Shown here in pieces: positions 20,448 through 30,033 of a DNA stretch of 55,000 nt. Below the pieces are notes generated by a model. It was not told the DNA's origin, ran no database searches, and was given only the letters and a program-made list of their open reading frames with translations. A program made the position numbers and the translations under genes. How positions within the stretch are numbered: position 1 is the first letter of the stretch; each line of letters opens with the position of its first letter. The DNA comes from Bacillus sp. HSf4. GTDB lineage: Bacteria; Bacillota; Bacilli; Bacillales; Bacillaceae. Where the stretch lies: NCBI RefSeq assembly GCF_029537375.1, contig NZ_CP120679.1:40001-95000 (forward strand), given 5' to 3'.

Positions 20448-20825
20448 ATGGCAAAGGTTGTTCAGACAAAGGAAGCTCCGGAAGCAATCGGACCATATTC
20501 ACAGGGGATTATCGTCAATAATATGTTTTACAGTTCAGGGCAAATTCCTCTGACCCCGGCGGGTGAAATGGTCGATGGAGACATCACGGAACAGACGCAT
20601 CAGGTGTTCCGCAATTTAAAAGCCGTTCTGAAAGAAGCGGGCGCTTCGCTTGAAACCGTCGTGAAAGCGACCGTGTTTTTGGCTGACATGAATCAATTTG
20701 CCGAGGTTAATGAGGTCTACGGCCAGTATTTCGCTGAACATAAACCGGCGAGATCATGTGTGGAGGTTGCGCGTCTCCCGAAAGATGCATTGGTTGAAAT
20801 TGAAGTCATCGCACTCGTGAAATAG
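20448..20825 (+). CDS. yabJ: RidA family enamine/imine deaminase YabJ
   Basis: 125 residues, full-length YjgF/YER057c/UK114 (RidA) protein. The trimer active-site residues are seen in GPYSQG (Ser/Gly), the arginine in [20 protein letters not shown] and the final glutamate. RidA hydrolyses reactive 2-aminoacrylate and related enamines; in B. subtilis yabJ also influences purR-dependent control. GGGGAG seven bases before the ATG at 20448 fixes the start; an in-frame upstream start at 20433 lacks a site. Confidence 0.95.
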   Translation: MAKVVQTKEAPEAIGPYSQGIIVNNMFYSSGQIPLTPAGEMVDGDITEQTHQVFRNLKAVLKEAGASLETVVKATVFLADMNQFAEVNEVYGQYFAEHKPARSCVEVARLPKDALVEIEVIALVK

Positions 20826-20838
20826 ATGAATCGTTAAA

Positions 20839-20871
20839 AGGTGGTTTTGGCTGACAAAACCATCTTTTTTT
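20839..20871 (+). terminator. Rho-independent terminator of purR-yabJ
   Basis: Stem AGGTGGTTTTG/CAAAACCATCT with one G-U pair, five-base loop, seven T. Confidence 0.88.
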
Positions 20872-20934
20872 GTTGGAATTTTTGACAATTCAGTGTGTTT
20901 TTATCCCAATATTACAAAAATATTTTAGGGTTAT

Positions 20935-20963
20935 GCAGGAAAACAAAAAAAACCGTTGAATAA
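20935..20963 (+). promoter_or_regulatory. Sigma-H promoter of spoVG
   Basis: GCAGGAAAA (20935-20943) and GTTGAATAA (20955-20963) match the sigma-H -35 (RnAGGAwww) and -10 (RnnGAATww). The AT-rich stretch just upstream (20875-20934) corresponds to the AbrB-binding region known in B. subtilis. Confidence 0.82.
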
Positions 20964-21005
20964 TTACACTAATGTTTTTATATTGGGAAAAGGTGGTGAA
21001 CTACT

Positions 21006-21299
21006 GTGGAAGTTACCGACGTAAGATTACGCCGCGTGAATACCGATGGTCGCATGAGAGCGATTGCATCCATCACGCTGGATCACGAATTTGTAGTGCA
21101 TGACATTCGTGTAATTGATGGAAACAATGGTCTTTTCGTTGCGATGCCAAGTAAGCGTACACCTGATGGAGAGTTTCGTGATATCGCTCATCCAATCAAC
21201 TCAAGCACCCGCGGAAAAATTCAGGACGCGGTGTTAAATGAATATCATCGTTTGGGTGACGTTGAGGAAATAGAATATGAAGAAGCGGGAGCTTCTTAA
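21006..21299 (+). CDS. spoVG: SpoVG, RNA/DNA-binding regulator
   Basis: 97 residues, nearly invariant with B. subtilis ([40 protein letters not shown]). SpoVG is needed for spore cortex formation and negatively influences asymmetric septation; homologues in other Firmicutes bind nucleic acids. Starts with GTG, with AAGGTGGTGA (20990-20999) six bases before it. Transcribed from a sigma-H promoter and, by homology, repressed by AbrB, whose gene is also in this window. Confidence 0.96.
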   Translation: MEVTDVRLRRVNTDGRMRAIASITLDHEFVVHDIRVIDGNNGLFVAMPSKRTPDGEFRDIAHPINSSTRGKIQDAVLNEYHRLGDVEEIEYEEAGAS

Positions 21300-21304
21300 A
21301 AAAG

Positions 21305-21329
21305 AAGGGCTTATAGAAAGCCCTTTTTG
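21305..21329 (+). terminator. Rho-independent terminator of spoVG
   Basis: Stem AAGGGCTT/AAGCCCTT, five-base loop, T run. The remaining 200 bases before the glmU promoter hold no recognised gene. Confidence 0.85.
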
Positions 21330-21530
21330 TTTTGCAAAAAATGATGATATGATAATAAAATGACAATATATGGTTTATCCGTGCATATATCAGTAAATGG
21401 GTGAAAATGAAGCCCGGGCAGCTTAGTTCACTAAAAGAACAGAGACTTAGCCGAAAGATATGATCCCATAAATATCCCAGAAAGTCTAAAATTTGTCGTC
21501 TTGATTTGCTGATTTCCTTTTTTGGCTTGC

Positions 21531-21559
21531 TTGAAATCAGCTCATATTTAGGATATATT
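21531..21559 (+). promoter_or_regulatory. Sigma-A promoter of glmU-prs
   Basis: TTGAAA (21531-21536), 17-bp spacer, TATATT (21554-21559), about 35 bases upstream of the glmU start. Confidence 0.72.
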
Positions 21560-21594
21560 TTTCTATGGATAATAGGGATAATGGAGGCCAATAC

Positions 21595-22965
21595 ATGGAT
21601 AAGCGGTTTGCAGTTGTATTAGCAGCTGGTCAAGGAACGAGAATGAAATCAAAGTTATATAAAGTGCTTCATCCTGTTTGCGGAAAGCCGATGGTCGAAC
21701 ATGTTGTCGATGAAGCCCGCAAGCTGTCATTGGAAAAGTTGGTTACAATTGTCGGACATGGTGCAGAAGATGTCAAAAAACAGCTCGGGGAAAAGAGTGA
21801 ATATGCTCTTCAAGCTGAACAGCTCGGTACGGCACATGCTGTCAAGCAAGCTAAATCGATTCTTGCAGGCGAAAAAGGAACGACGATCGTCATTTGCGGA
21901 GATACTCCGCTTTTAACAGCGGAAACAATGGAAGCCATGCTCCGTGAGCATCAGGAGAAAGCAGCCAAGGTTACGATTTTAACAGCACTTGCGGAAGATC
22001 CGACAGGCTATGGACGCATCATACGCAACGAAAGCGGCGATGTTGCAAAAATTGTCGAACATAAAGACGCAACAGCTGAGGAACGCCTTGTCAAAGAAAT
22101 CAACACAGGAACCTACTGCTTTGATAATGAAGCTCTTTTCCAGACGATCGAGCAGGTGTCCAATGATAATGTCCAAGGGGAATATTATCTTCCTGATGTG
22201 ATTGAAATCTTGAAAAATCAAGGGGAGACTGTTGCCGCTTATCAGACTGATAACTTCCAAGAAACGCTCGGAGTCAATGACAGGGTAGCTCTGTCTCAAG
22301 CTGAAGCTTATATGAAGCAGCGCATCAACAAACGCCATATGCAAAATGGCGTCAGCTTAATCGATCCAGCCAACACATACATTTCACCGGAAGCCGTCAT
22401 CGGCCGGGATACCGTGATTTATCCTGGAACGGTGATCAAGGGCAGAGTTGTCATCGGTGAAGACACGATGATCGGACAAAACAGCGAGCTGGAAAACTGT
22501 ACGATCGGGAGCCGGACCGTTATTAAACAGTCCGTTGTCGTGGACAGCGAAGTCGGCGACGATGTGACGATCGGGCCGTTTGCTCATATCAGACCTGACT
22601 CTAAAATCGGCAATGAAGTAAGAATCGGCAATTTCGTAGAAGTGAAAAAGTCGCAATTCGGAGATCGCAGCAAAGCATCTCATTTAAGTTACATAGGGGA
22701 CGCGGAAATTGGATCGGATGTCAATCTCGGCTGCGGTTCGATTACCGTTAATTATGACGGGAAAAATAAGTTTAAAACGAAAATTGAGGACGGAGCTTTT
22801 GTTGGCTGCAACTCCAACTTGGTTGCTCCTGTAACAATCGGCGAGGGCGCTTACGTAGCGGCGGGTTCAACAATTACCGATGATGTACCCGGCCGGGCTT
22901 TGTCTATTGCAAGGGCAAGACAAGTCAACAAAGAAGACTACGTTGAGAACATACACAAAAAATAA
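21595..22965 (+). CDS. glmU: Bifunctional N-acetylglucosamine-1-phosphate uridyltransferase / glucosamine-1-phosphate acetyltransferase
   Basis: 456 residues, same length as B. subtilis GlmU (GcaD). The N-terminal pyrophosphorylase domain begins with [11 protein letters not shown] (9-19) and has GTAHAVKQA; the C-terminal half is a left-handed beta-helix of hexapeptide repeats (from about residue 250, [16 protein letters not shown] onward) with acetyl-CoA site residues such as [10 protein letters not shown]. Makes UDP-GlcNAc for peptidoglycan and teichoic acid synthesis in the cytoplasm. ATG at 21595 with ATGGAGG seven bases ahead. prs follows after 20 bases. Confidence 0.97.
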   Translation: MDKRFAVVLAAGQGTRMKSKLYKVLHPVCGKPMVEHVVDEARKLSLEKLVTIVGHGAEDVKKQLGEKSEYALQAEQLGTAHAVKQAKSILAGEKGTTIVICGDTPLLTAETMEAMLREHQEKAAKVTILTALAEDPTGYGRIIRNESGDVAKIVEHKDATAEERLVKEINTGTYCFDNEALFQTIEQVSNDNVQGEYYLPDVIEILKNQGETVAAYQTDNFQETLGVNDRVALSQAEAYMKQRINKRHMQNGVSLIDPANTYISPEAVIGRDTVIYPGTVIKGRVVIGEDTMIGQNSELENCTIGSRTVIKQSVVVDSEVGDDVTIGPFAHIRPDSKIGNEVRIGNFVEVKKSQFGDRSKASHLSYIGDAEIGSDVNLGCGSITVNYDGKNKFKTKIEDGAFVGCNSNLVAPVTIGEGAYVAAGSTITDDVPGRALSIARARQVNKEDYVENIHKK

Positions 22966-22985
22966 TCCTAAATCGGAGGTTTACC

Positions 22986-23936
22986 ATGTCTAAATATGAA
23001 GACGACAATTTGAAGATTTTTTCTTTAAACTCAAATCCGGGTCTTGCGAAGGAAATCGCGGATAGCGTCGGAGTTGAGCTTGGAAAGAGTTCTGTTAAAC
23101 GCTTTAGCGACGGTGAGGTTCAAATCAATATCGAAGAAAGCATCCGCGGCTGCGACTGCTATGTCATCCAATCGACAAGCGCGCCGGTGAACGAGCACAT
23201 CATGGAGCTTTTGATCATGGTGGATGCGCTGAAACGCGCTTCGGCGAAAACGATTAATATCGTGATGCCTTATTACGGCTATGCCCGTCAGGACCGTAAA
23301 GCCCGTTCCCGCGAGCCGATTACCGCAAAACTCGTGGCCAACCTGCTTGAAACAGCCGGCGCTACCCGGGTGATCGCTCTTGACCTGCACGCTCCGCAAA
23401 TTCAAGGTTTCTTCGATATCCCGATCGACCATTTAATGGGTGTTCCGATTTTAGGAAATTATTTTGAAGAGAAAAATTTCAAGGATGTCGTGATCGTGTC
23501 TCCTGACCACGGCGGTGTGACACGTGCCCGCAAATTGGCGGACCGCTTGAAAGCGCCGATTGCGATTATCGACAAACGCCGACCTAAGCCGAATGTAGCC
23601 GAGGTTATGAATATCATCGGACATATTGAAGGAAAAACAGCCATTTTAATCGATGATATTATCGATACTGCAGGAACGATTACGCTTGCGGCCAATGCGC
23701 TCGTCGAAAGCGGCGCAGAGGAAGTGTATGCATGCTGTACACATCCGGTTCTTTCCGGTCCGGCGATCGAAAGAATCGACAATTCCAAAATTAAAGAGCT
23801 CGTTGTGACCAACAGCATTGAGCTTCCTGAAGAAAAGAAAATTGCGAAGTTTAAACAGCTTTCTGTCGCGCCGCTGTTGGCGGAAGCGATTATTCGTGTG
23901 CATGAAAAACAATCTGTCAGCTTCCTGTTCGATTAA
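22986..23936 (+). CDS. prs: Ribose-phosphate pyrophosphokinase (PRPP synthase)
   Basis: 316 residues. Makes PRPP from ribose-5-phosphate and ATP for nucleotide, histidine and tryptophan synthesis. [18 protein letters not shown], the flexible-loop [19 protein letters not shown] and the PRPP-binding [13 protein letters not shown] are intact, so this is a class I enzyme. CGGAGG precedes the ATG by about seven bases. Cotranscribed with glmU in a Bacillus-typical pair; PRPP is also the effector sensed by PurR, encoded just upstream. Confidence 0.97.
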   Translation: MSKYEDDNLKIFSLNSNPGLAKEIADSVGVELGKSSVKRFSDGEVQINIEESIRGCDCYVIQSTSAPVNEHIMELLIMVDALKRASAKTINIVMPYYGYARQDRKARSREPITAKLVANLLETAGATRVIALDLHAPQIQGFFDIPIDHLMGVPILGNYFEEKNFKDVVIVSPDHGGVTRARKLADRLKAPIAIIDKRRPKPNVAEVMNIIGHIEGKTAILIDDIIDTAGTITLAANALVESGAEEVYACCTHPVLSGPAIERIDNSKIKELVVTNSIELPEEKKIAKFKQLSVAPLLAEAIIRVHEKQSVSFLFD

Positions 23937-23949
23937 TTTGCTCATTCTG

Positions 23950-23975
23950 GTTTAAAGTTTTGTCGTTATGGGTAT
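23950..23975 (+). promoter_or_regulatory. Sigma-B promoter of ctc
   Basis: GTTTAA (23950-23955), 14-bp spacer, GGGTAT (23970-23975): full consensus for the general stress factor sigma-B; ctc is the classic sigma-B reporter gene of B. subtilis. Confidence 0.9.
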
Positions 23976-24016
23976 GGTTTTAGAAAGACCAATCTAACGA
24001 TAGGATGGTGCTGAAT

Positions 24017-24643
24017 ATGGCAATTTTAAAAGCGGAAGAAAGAACGGATTCCAGACGGTCTTCTTTAAGAAGAATTCGGCAATCCGGGTATGTGCCGGGT
24101 GTCATTTACGGAAGAAATCTGGAGAACAAATCCGTAGCGTTAGACAGTATCGAGCTTTTAAAAATCTTGCGCGCTGAGGGCAAAAATACGATTATCAACT
24201 TGGATATAAACGGTGATCAGCACTCTGTTATGGTGACTGAGCTGCAGACGGATCCGTTAAAAGATTCAATCGTCCATGCCGATTTTAAAGTGGTTGATAT
24301 GGAAGCGGAAATGGAGGCGACGGTCCCTGTAAACCTTACGGGTGAAGCAGAGGGCATCAAACAGGGCGGTGTTCTTCAGCAGCCGCTTTACGAGCTGTCT
24401 GTCACAGCAAAGCCGAAGAACATTCCGCAAACGATCGACGTCGATATTTCCAGTCTCGAAGTCAACGATGTTCTAACCGTCGGCGATATTCCGTCCAAAG
24501 GTGATTATTCATACAACCATGAGCCTGATGAAGTTGTTGCATCCATTCTTCCTCCTCAAAAGCAGGAAGAAACGGAAGCCGAATCAGCCGCACAAGACGT
24601 TGAGGAACCAGAAAAAGGCACTGAAGAGGAAAAAGAAGAATAA
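24017..24643 (+). CDS. ctc: General stress protein Ctc, ribosomal protein bL25 family (TL5 type)
   Basis: 208 residues. The N-terminal L25 domain (LKAEERTDSRRSSLRRIRQS, YGRNLENKSV) binds 5S rRNA; the C-terminal beta domain (about 95-185) is the CTC/TL5 extension; the tail is very acidic (Glu-rich, residues about 185-208). Associates with 50S subunits under stress. The ATG at 24017 follows AGGATGGTG by six bases; an upstream in-frame ATG at 24005 overlaps that site. Own sigma-B promoter. Confidence 0.94.
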   Translation: MAILKAEERTDSRRSSLRRIRQSGYVPGVIYGRNLENKSVALDSIELLKILRAEGKNTIINLDINGDQHSVMVTELQTDPLKDSIVHADFKVVDMEAEMEATVPVNLTGEAEGIKQGGVLQQPLYELSVTAKPKNIPQTIDVDISSLEVNDVLTVGDIPSKGDYSYNHEPDEVVASILPPQKQEETEAESAAQDVEEPEKGTEEEKEE

Positions 24644-24649
24644 ATACGT

Positions 24650-24680
24650 AAGACGTAATCCTCCCGCGGTTACGTCTTTT
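24650..24680 (+). terminator. Rho-independent terminator of ctc
   Basis: Stem AAGACGTAA/TTACGTCTT, 11-base loop, short T run (TTTT). The weak T run may permit read-through into pth. Confidence 0.72.
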
Positions 24681-24759
24681 GTGCTAGAATGAGGGGAAAT
24701 TAGGATGCTCCCCCTCGGTATGCTGAGGCAGGGTTTTGCTTAAGGGAGGATATAGAATA

Positions 24760-25326
24760 ATGCTTGTGTTTGCAGGATTGGGCAATCCGGGTAAAACATA
24801 TGAAAATACGAGACACAATGTAGGTTTTATGACGATCGACGAGCTCTCAAAAGAGTGGAGCATTCCGCTTGATAAAACAAAGTTCAACGGTCAATACGGA
24901 ATTGGATTTGTTTCCGGCAAAAAGGTTCTACTTGTTAAGCCGCTTACATATATGAACTTATCGGGAGAATGCTTGAGGCCGCTTCTGGATTATTACGAAA
25001 TCCCTGTTGAGAACATGAAGGTGATCTATGATGATTTGGATCTTCCGACCGGAAAAATCCGTCTGAGGACAAAAGGAAGCGCAGGAGGCCATAACGGCAT
25101 CAAATCGATGATTCAGCATCTGGGAACAGCGGAGTTTAACCGGATCAGAATCGGAATCGGCCGTCCGGTCAACGGCATGAAAATCGTCGACTATGTGCTT
25201 GGCGCTTTTACAGATGAAGAAGAGCCGGCGATACAAGAGGCCGTCAAACAATCGGCCAAGGCCTGTGAAGCTTCTTTGGAAAAACCTTTTTTAGAAGTCA
25301 TGAATGAATTTAATGCAAAGGTATAA
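24760..25326 (+). CDS. pth: Peptidyl-tRNA hydrolase (SpoVC)
   Basis: 188 residues, the family length. Recycles tRNA from peptidyl-tRNA dropped from ribosomes. Catalytic and binding residues are present: N9 and H19 in [19 protein letters not shown]66 in TYMNLSGE and D92 in IYDDLDLP. In B. subtilis a thermosensitive allele blocks sporulation, hence the name spoVC. Start ATG at 24760 with AAGGGAGGA nine bases ahead. The stop overlaps the -35 element of the fin promoter. Confidence 0.97.
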   Translation: MLVFAGLGNPGKTYENTRHNVGFMTIDELSKEWSIPLDKTKFNGQYGIGFVSGKKVLLVKPLTYMNLSGECLRPLLDYYEIPVENMKVIYDDLDLPTGKIRLRTKGSAGGHNGIKSMIQHLGTAEFNRIRIGIGRPVNGMKIVDYVLGAFTDEEEPAIQEAVKQSAKACEASLEKPFLEVMNEFNAKV

Positions 25327-25350
25327 GCGGCACGGGATCAGAACATACTA
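25321..25350 (+). promoter_or_regulatory. Sigma-F type promoter of fin
   Basis: GTATAA (25321-25326, overlapping the pth stop) and GAACATACTA (25341-25350) with the same 20-bp start-to-start geometry as the csfB promoter. fin is sigma-F dependent in B. subtilis. Confidence 0.6.
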
Positions 25351-25383
25351 GTCGTAAAAAGACTGGCTATGGGAGGTTCCTTT

Positions 25384-25614
25384 ATGGCTTTGCATTATTA
25401 CTGCCGCCATTGCGGCGTAAAAGTAGGAAGTCTTGATCATTCTTATGTCAATAGCGCGCAATTGGGCTTTGACCACTTAACAAATGAGGAAAGAAACGAT
25501 ATGATTTCTTATAAGGATAATGGGGATTTACACATCAGGACGATATGTGAAGATTGCCAGGAAGCGCTGGAACGAAATCCGGATTATCATCAATATCAGT
25601 CATTTATTCAATAA
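25384..25614 (+). CDS. fin: Anti-sigma-F factor Fin (YabK)
   Basis: 76 residues, with a zinc-ribbon formed by CRHCG (C7/C10) and a later CEDC pair. Fin binds sigma-F in the forespore and promotes the switch to sigma-G, a role complementary to CsfB at the other end of this window. ATG at 25384 with GGGAGG (25371-25376) seven bases ahead. It lies between pth and mfd, the conserved place. Confidence 0.93.
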   Translation: MALHYYCRHCGVKVGSLDHSYVNSAQLGFDHLTNEERNDMISYKDNGDLHIRTICEDCQEALERNPDYHQYQSFIQ

Positions 25615-25618
25615 AAAA

Positions 25619-25651
25619 GCTTTGGTGTAGAGACTAGACCAAAGCATTTTT
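25619..25651 (+). terminator. Rho-independent terminator of fin
   Basis: Stem GCTTTGGT/ACCAAAGC with an 11-base loop, then ATTTTT. Confidence 0.8.
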
Positions 25652-25679
25652 CTATTTGAGGAAGAGAGGAGGGGCTCAT

Positions 25680-28600
25680 TTGAACAATATTCAATCATAC
25701 ATTACAGAAAGCGATGATTTTAAATCCATCGTCAACGGTTTAAACGAAGGGCTGAAGGAGCAGCTGCTTGCGGGGCTCTCCGGATCAGCCCGGTCGCTGT
25801 TTACAGCCGCTCTTTCAAAAGAATCTGGACGGCCGTTGTTTTTAATTACACATAACCTTTATCAGGCTCAAAAAATTACAGATGATTTAACAGGGCTGAT
25901 AAAAGATCAGCCTGTCCTTTTGTATCCTGTAAATGAGTTGATTTCGTCCGAGATAGCGGTTGCAAGCCCTGAGCTGCGCTCGCAAAGGCTCGATGTTTTA
26001 AATAGGCTGGCAAGCGGAGAATCTCCGATCATAGTTGCTCCCGCTGCAGCCGTGAGAAGAATGCTGCCCCCTGTGGAAGTATGGAGAAATAGTCAGGTTC
26101 ACCTTGAAACCGGAAGGGAAATCGACCCGGAAAAGCTGATTCAGACGCTGGTTCAAATCGGATATGAGCGTACGGATATGGTCGCGGCTCCAGGCGAGTT
26201 CAGTATTCGCGGGGGCATTATCGATGTCTACTCATTGACTGAGGAAAACCCGATCCGCATTGAACTGTTTGACACCGAGATCGATTCGATTCGCATTTTT
26301 AATACGGATGATCAACGGTCTCTTGAGACGCGCGAGCAAGTGAAGATCGGTCCGGCCAAGGAGCTGATCGTCCGGGATGAAGACCGGAAAAGAGCGCTTG
26401 AACAAATAGAAAAAGGTCTTGCCGACAGCCTCAAGAAACTGAAGCTTGATAAACAGAAAGAAATCCTCCATCAAAATATAGAAGAGGATAAAGAGAGGCT
26501 GGCGGAAGGAAACATTGGCCAGGAAATGGTCAAATACCTTTCTTATTTCTATGAGAAGCCTGCTAGTTTGCTAGATTATTTTCCAAACCATACTTTGCTG
26601 ATATTGGATGAAATCAGCCGTATTCATGAAATGGAAGATCAGCTGCAAAAAGAAGAAGCTGAATGGATGACGAGTCTTCTCGAAGAGGGCAATATTCTTC
26701 ATGATATATCGATGTCATTCCCTTTTCATCAACTCATTTCGAAACAGTCTCGCCCGATTTTATACTATTCGCTGTTTTTAAGGCATGTTCAGCATACAAG
26801 TCCGCAAAACATCGTGAATGTATCAAGCAAACAAATGCAGAACTTTCACGGACAGATGAATGTGCTCAAAAATGAAATTGAACGGTTCAGGAAATCCAAG
26901 TATACGACGGTTTTTCTCGGGGACAGCCAGGAACGCGTTGACAAGCTTGCTTCTGTTCTATCGGATTATGAAATAGAAGCTGCCCAAGCCGACCGTAATA
27001 CAGGCCTTGCCCAAGGCCAAATTTACGTTATGGAGGGCAGCCTTCAATCGGGCTTCGAGCTCCCGCTGATGAAGCTGGCCGTCATCACCGAAGAAGAGCT
27101 GTTTAAAAAGCGCGTAAAAAAGCAGGCGCGCAAGCAAAAACTGACCAATGCAGAAAGAATCAAAAGCTACTCAGAATTGCAGGTCGGTGATTATGTCGTC
27201 CACGTCAATCATGGAATCGGAAAATACTTAGGCATCGAAACACTGGAAATCAACGGCATCCACAAGGATTACCTCAATATTCATTACCAGGGAAGCGATA
27301 AGCTGTACGTGCCCGTTGACCAGATTGACCAGGTCCAAAAATATGTCGGTTCAGAAGGAAAAGAACCGAAGCTGTATAAACTGGGAGGAAGCGAATGGAA
27401 GCGGGTCAAGAAAAAGGTTGAAACCTCTGTTCAGGATATCGCCGATGACTTGATTAAGCTCTATGCCGAAAGGGAAGCAAGCAAAGGGTATGCATTTTCT
27501 CCCGATCATGAAATGCAGCGCGAATTTGAAGCTGCTTTTCCATACCAGGAAACAGAGGATCAGCTGAGATCGATTCATGAAATTAAAAAAGATATGGAGA
27601 AACCGCGTCCAATGGATCGTCTGCTTTGCGGCGATGTCGGATACGGCAAGACAGAGGTGGCGATACGAGCTGCATTTAAAGCGATTGCTGACGGAAAACA
27701 GGTCGCGCTCCTTGTTCCGACGACGATTTTGGCTCAGCAGCATTATGAGACGATACAGGAGCGCTTCCAGGACTACCCGATTAACATCGGTCTGCTCAGC
27801 CGCTTCCGCACGAGAAAGGAAGCGAATGAAACGATTAAAGGCTTGAAAAACGGCACGATTGATATTGTCATCGGAACCCATCGGCTTTTGTCAAAGGATG
27901 TTGTATACAAAGATCTGGGCTTGCTTATTATCGATGAAGAACAAAGGTTCGGTGTGACACACAAGGAAAAGATTAAACGCATTAAAGCGAATGTCGACGT
28001 CTTGACGTTGACGGCGACTCCGATACCGCGAACCCTTCATATGTCCATGCTCGGTGTCAGGGATTTGTCAGTCATTGAAACTCCGCCGGAAAATCGCTTT
28101 CCTGTGCAGACGTATGTTGTCGAATACAACGGAGCACTGGTGAGAGAAGCGATTGAACGGGAGCTGGCCAGAGGCGGCCAGGTGTACTTCCTATACAACC
28201 GGGTAGAGGACATTGAAAGAAAAGCCGAAGAAATTTCAATGCTTGTGCCTGATGCCAAGGTGACGTATGCTCATGGGAAAATGACGGAAAACGAGCTTGA
28301 ATCCGTCATGTTGAACTTTTTAGAAGGAGAATCGGATGTTCTTGTCAGTACGACGATTATTGAGACGGGCGTTGATATTCCAAACGTCAATACGTTGATC
28401 GTGTTTGATGCCGACAAAATGGGACTTTCCCAGCTGTATCAGCTGAGGGGCCGCGTCGGACGCTCCAATCGGGTGGCGTACGCCTATTTTACGTACCGCA
28501 AAGACAAAGTCCTCACGGAAGTGGCGGAAAAAAGGCTTCAGGCTATTAAAGAGTTCACAGAACTGGGGTCAGGGTTTAAAATCGCGATGCGCGACTTGAC

Positions 28601-29213
28601 GATTCGCGGCGCCGGAAACCTTCTGGGTGCACAGCAGCACGGGTTTATCGATTCCGTCGGTTTTGATTTATATTCACAAATGCTCAAGGAAGCGATTGAA
28701 GCGCGCAAGGGTGATGTGCCGCAGGTTGAAAAATTTGAGCCGGAAATCGATTTGGAGATTGACGCGTATATTCCGCAAACCTATGTCACCGACGGGAAAC
28801 AAAAAATAGATATGTATAAACGGTTCAGGTCCGTCGCGACAATTGAAGAAAAGAGCGAGCTTCAGGATGAGATGATCGATCGCTTCGGCGAATACCCGAA
28901 AGAAGTCGAGTACTTATTTGCCATCGCAGAAATGAAGGTATATGCGATCAGAGAGCGAGTAGAGCTGATCAAGCAGGATAAGGGCGCCGTCATGCTGACG
29001 ATTGATGAACAGGCAAGCTCTGCCATCGATGGACAAAAGCTGTTTGAGCTCGGCAGCAAATATGGCAGACAGATCGGCCTCGGAATGGAAGGGAAAAAAC
29101 TAAAAATCTCGATTCAAATTAAAAACCGGAAGCCGGAAGAATGGCTGGAGACGCTTCTTGAGATTTTGAAAGGCTTGCAAGACGTCAAAAAACAAACAAT
29201 CGCTTCATCGTAA
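25680..29213 (+). CDS. mfd: Transcription-repair coupling factor Mfd
   Basis: 1177 residues, the length of the B. subtilis protein. Frees RNA polymerase stalled at DNA damage and recruits UvrA. Order: UvrB-like N-terminal module (about 1-330), RNA-polymerase-interacting domain around SYSELQVGDYVVHVNHGIGKYLG (about 495-560), superfamily 2 translocase with Walker A GDVGYGKT (651-658) and DEEQ (752-755), TRG motif and a C-terminal regulatory domain. The start is a TTG at 25680: AGGAGG at 25667-25672 is seven bases before it, while an upstream GTG/TTG frame from 25656 would precede the binding site. Confidence 0.97.
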   Translation: MNNIQSYITESDDFKSIVNGLNEGLKEQLLAGLSGSARSLFTAALSKESGRPLFLITHNLYQAQKITDDLTGLIKDQPVLLYPVNELISSEIAVASPELRSQRLDVLNRLASGESPIIVAPAAAVRRMLPPVEVWRNSQVHLETGREIDPEKLIQTLVQIGYERTDMVAAPGEFSIRGGIIDVYSLTEENPIRIELFDTEIDSIRIFNTDDQRSLETREQVKIGPAKELIVRDEDRKRALEQIEKGLADSLKKLKLDKQKEILHQNIEEDKERLAEGNIGQEMVKYLSYFYEKPASLLDYFPNHTLLILDEISRIHEMEDQLQKEEAEWMTSLLEEGNILHDISMSFPFHQLISKQSRPILYYSLFLRHVQHTSPQNIVNVSSKQMQNFHGQMNVLKNEIERFRKSKYTTVFLGDSQERVDKLASVLSDYEIEAAQADRNTGLAQGQIYVMEGSLQSGFELPLMKLAVITEEELFKKRVKKQARKQKLTNAERIKSYSELQVGDYVVHVNHGIGKYLGIETLEINGIHKDYLNIHYQGSDKLYVPVDQIDQVQKYVGSEGKEPKLYKLGGSEWKRVKKKVETSVQDIADDLIKLYAEREASKGYAFSPDHEMQREFEAAFPYQETEDQLRSIHEIKKDMEKPRPMDRLLCGDVGYGKTEVAIRAAFKAIADGKQVALLVPTTILAQQHYETIQERFQDYPINIGLLSRFRTRKEANETIKGLKNGTIDIVIGTHRLLSKDVVYKDLGLLIIDEEQRFGVTHKEKIKRIKANVDVLTLTATPIPRTLHMSMLGVRDLSVIETPPENRFPVQTYVVEYNGALVREAIERELARGGQVYFLYNRVEDIERKAEEISMLVPDAKVTYAHGKMTENELESVMLNFLEGESDVLVSTTIIETGVDIPNVNTLIVFDADKMGLSQLYQLRGRVGRSNRVAYAYFTYRKDKVLTEVAEKRLQAIKEFTELGSGFKIAMRDLTIRGAGNLLGAQQHGFIDSVGFDLYSQMLKEAIEARKGDVPQVEKFEPEIDLEIDAYIPQTYVTDGKQKIDMYKRFRSVATIEEKSELQDEMIDRFGEYPKEVEYLFAIAEMKVYAIRERVELIKQDKGAVMLTIDEQASSAIDGQKLFELGSKYGRQIGLGMEGKKLKISIQIKNRKPEEWLETLLEILKGLQDVKKQTIASS

Positions 29214-29231
29214 AATTTTGCTGTTTCTCAC

Positions 29232-29260
29232 GTATATTACATTTGATGTGAAGGATACTA
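29232..29260 (+). promoter_or_regulatory. Sigma-G promoter of spoVT
   Basis: GTATA (29232-29236), 17-bp spacer, GATACTA (29254-29260), close to the sigma-G pattern (GhATR, CATnnTA). spoVT is sigma-G dependent in B. subtilis. Confidence 0.6.
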
Positions 29261-29347
29261 AAATCAATCAAGAGTGGAGAGTGTTTCAAGGACACAGCTC
29301 TGTTACATCCACCAGATATATCATCAAATGAAAGAGAGGCAGCAGAG

Positions 29348-29884
29348 ATGAAAGCAACTGGTATCGTACGTCGGATTGATGATTTAGGCCGGGTCGTAAT
29401 CCCGAAGGAAATCCGAAGAACCTTGCGCATTCGCGAGGGGGACCCATTGGAAATATTTGTGGATCGGGACGGGGAGGTTATTTTAAAAAAATATTCTCCC
29501 ATCAGCGAGCTTGGTGATTTCGCCAAGGAATATGCGGACGCGCTTTATGACAGTTTAGGGCATTCCGTGCTGATTTGCGACCGGGATGTGTATATCGCGG
29601 TTTCCGGAAGCTCTAAAAAAGACTACTTAAATAAATCGATCAGCGATCTGGTAGAAAAAGCGATGGATCAGCGCAACTCTGTATTGGACGGGGATGCGAA
29701 GACCATCCAGCTGATTGACGGCATTGACGAAGAAGTCGCTTCTTATACGGTTGGACCGATTGTTGCAAACGGCGATCCGATCGGAGCCGTCGTAATTTTT
29801 TCGAAAGACCAGTCGATTGGTGAAGTCGAACATAAAGCAGTCGAAACGGCGGCCGGTTTTCTGGCTCGTCAAATGGAACAATAG
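29348..29884 (+). CDS. spoVT: Stage V sporulation regulator SpoVT
   Basis: 178 residues. N-terminal AbrB-type swapped-hairpin domain (ATGIVRRIDDLGRVVIPKEI, to about residue 52), clearly paralogous to AbrB in this window, and a C-terminal GAF-like domain (about 55-178). Tetrameric regulator that tunes sigma-G genes in the forespore, both activating and repressing. Start ATG with GAGAGGCAGCAGAG ahead. Monocistronic between a sigma-G promoter and a hairpin/terminator pair. Confidence 0.96.
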   Translation: MKATGIVRRIDDLGRVVIPKEIRRTLRIREGDPLEIFVDRDGEVILKKYSPISELGDFAKEYADALYDSLGHSVLICDRDVYIAVSGSSKKDYLNKSISDLVEKAMDQRNSVLDGDAKTIQLIDGIDEEVASYTVGPIVANGDPIGAVVIFSKDQSIGEVEHKAVETAAGFLARQMEQ

Positions 29885-29903
29885 GTCTCATTCCTTTTAT
29901 TTT

Positions 29904-29935
29904 GACATTCCTGCTCCCTCTAAAGCAGGAATGTC
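29904..29935 (+). repeat. Perfect 12-bp stem-loop after spoVT
   Basis: GACATTCCTGCT (29904-29915) and AGCAGGAATGTC (29924-29935) pair without mismatch around an eight-base loop. There is no T run after it, so it is not a simple terminator; a typical terminator follows 20 bases later. It could stabilise the 3' end of spoVT mRNA or be a protein-binding palindrome. Confidence 0.7.
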
Positions 29936-29954
29936 GAACCCGCTTGCGATGATG

Positions 29955-29987
29955 GAACAGCACCCTTTTTGGGCTGTTCTTTTTTTA
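29955..29987 (+). terminator. Rho-independent terminator of spoVT
   Basis: Stem GAACAGC/GCTGTTC, one inner mismatch and a further C-G pair, then eight T. Confidence 0.85.
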
Positions 29988-30024
29988 GTTGAGGAGTTTA
30001 AAGCGCGGGAACCGGCTCTCTATA

Positions 30025-30033
30025 TGGTATAAT
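30025..30033 (+). promoter_or_regulatory. Extended -10 promoter of yabM
   Basis: TGGTATAAT is an extended -10 with perfect TATAAT (30028-30033). The region of the start site forms a small hairpin GCACG/CGTGC (30036-30048) followed two bases later by six T, looking like a weak terminator placed at +1. Confidence 0.5.
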
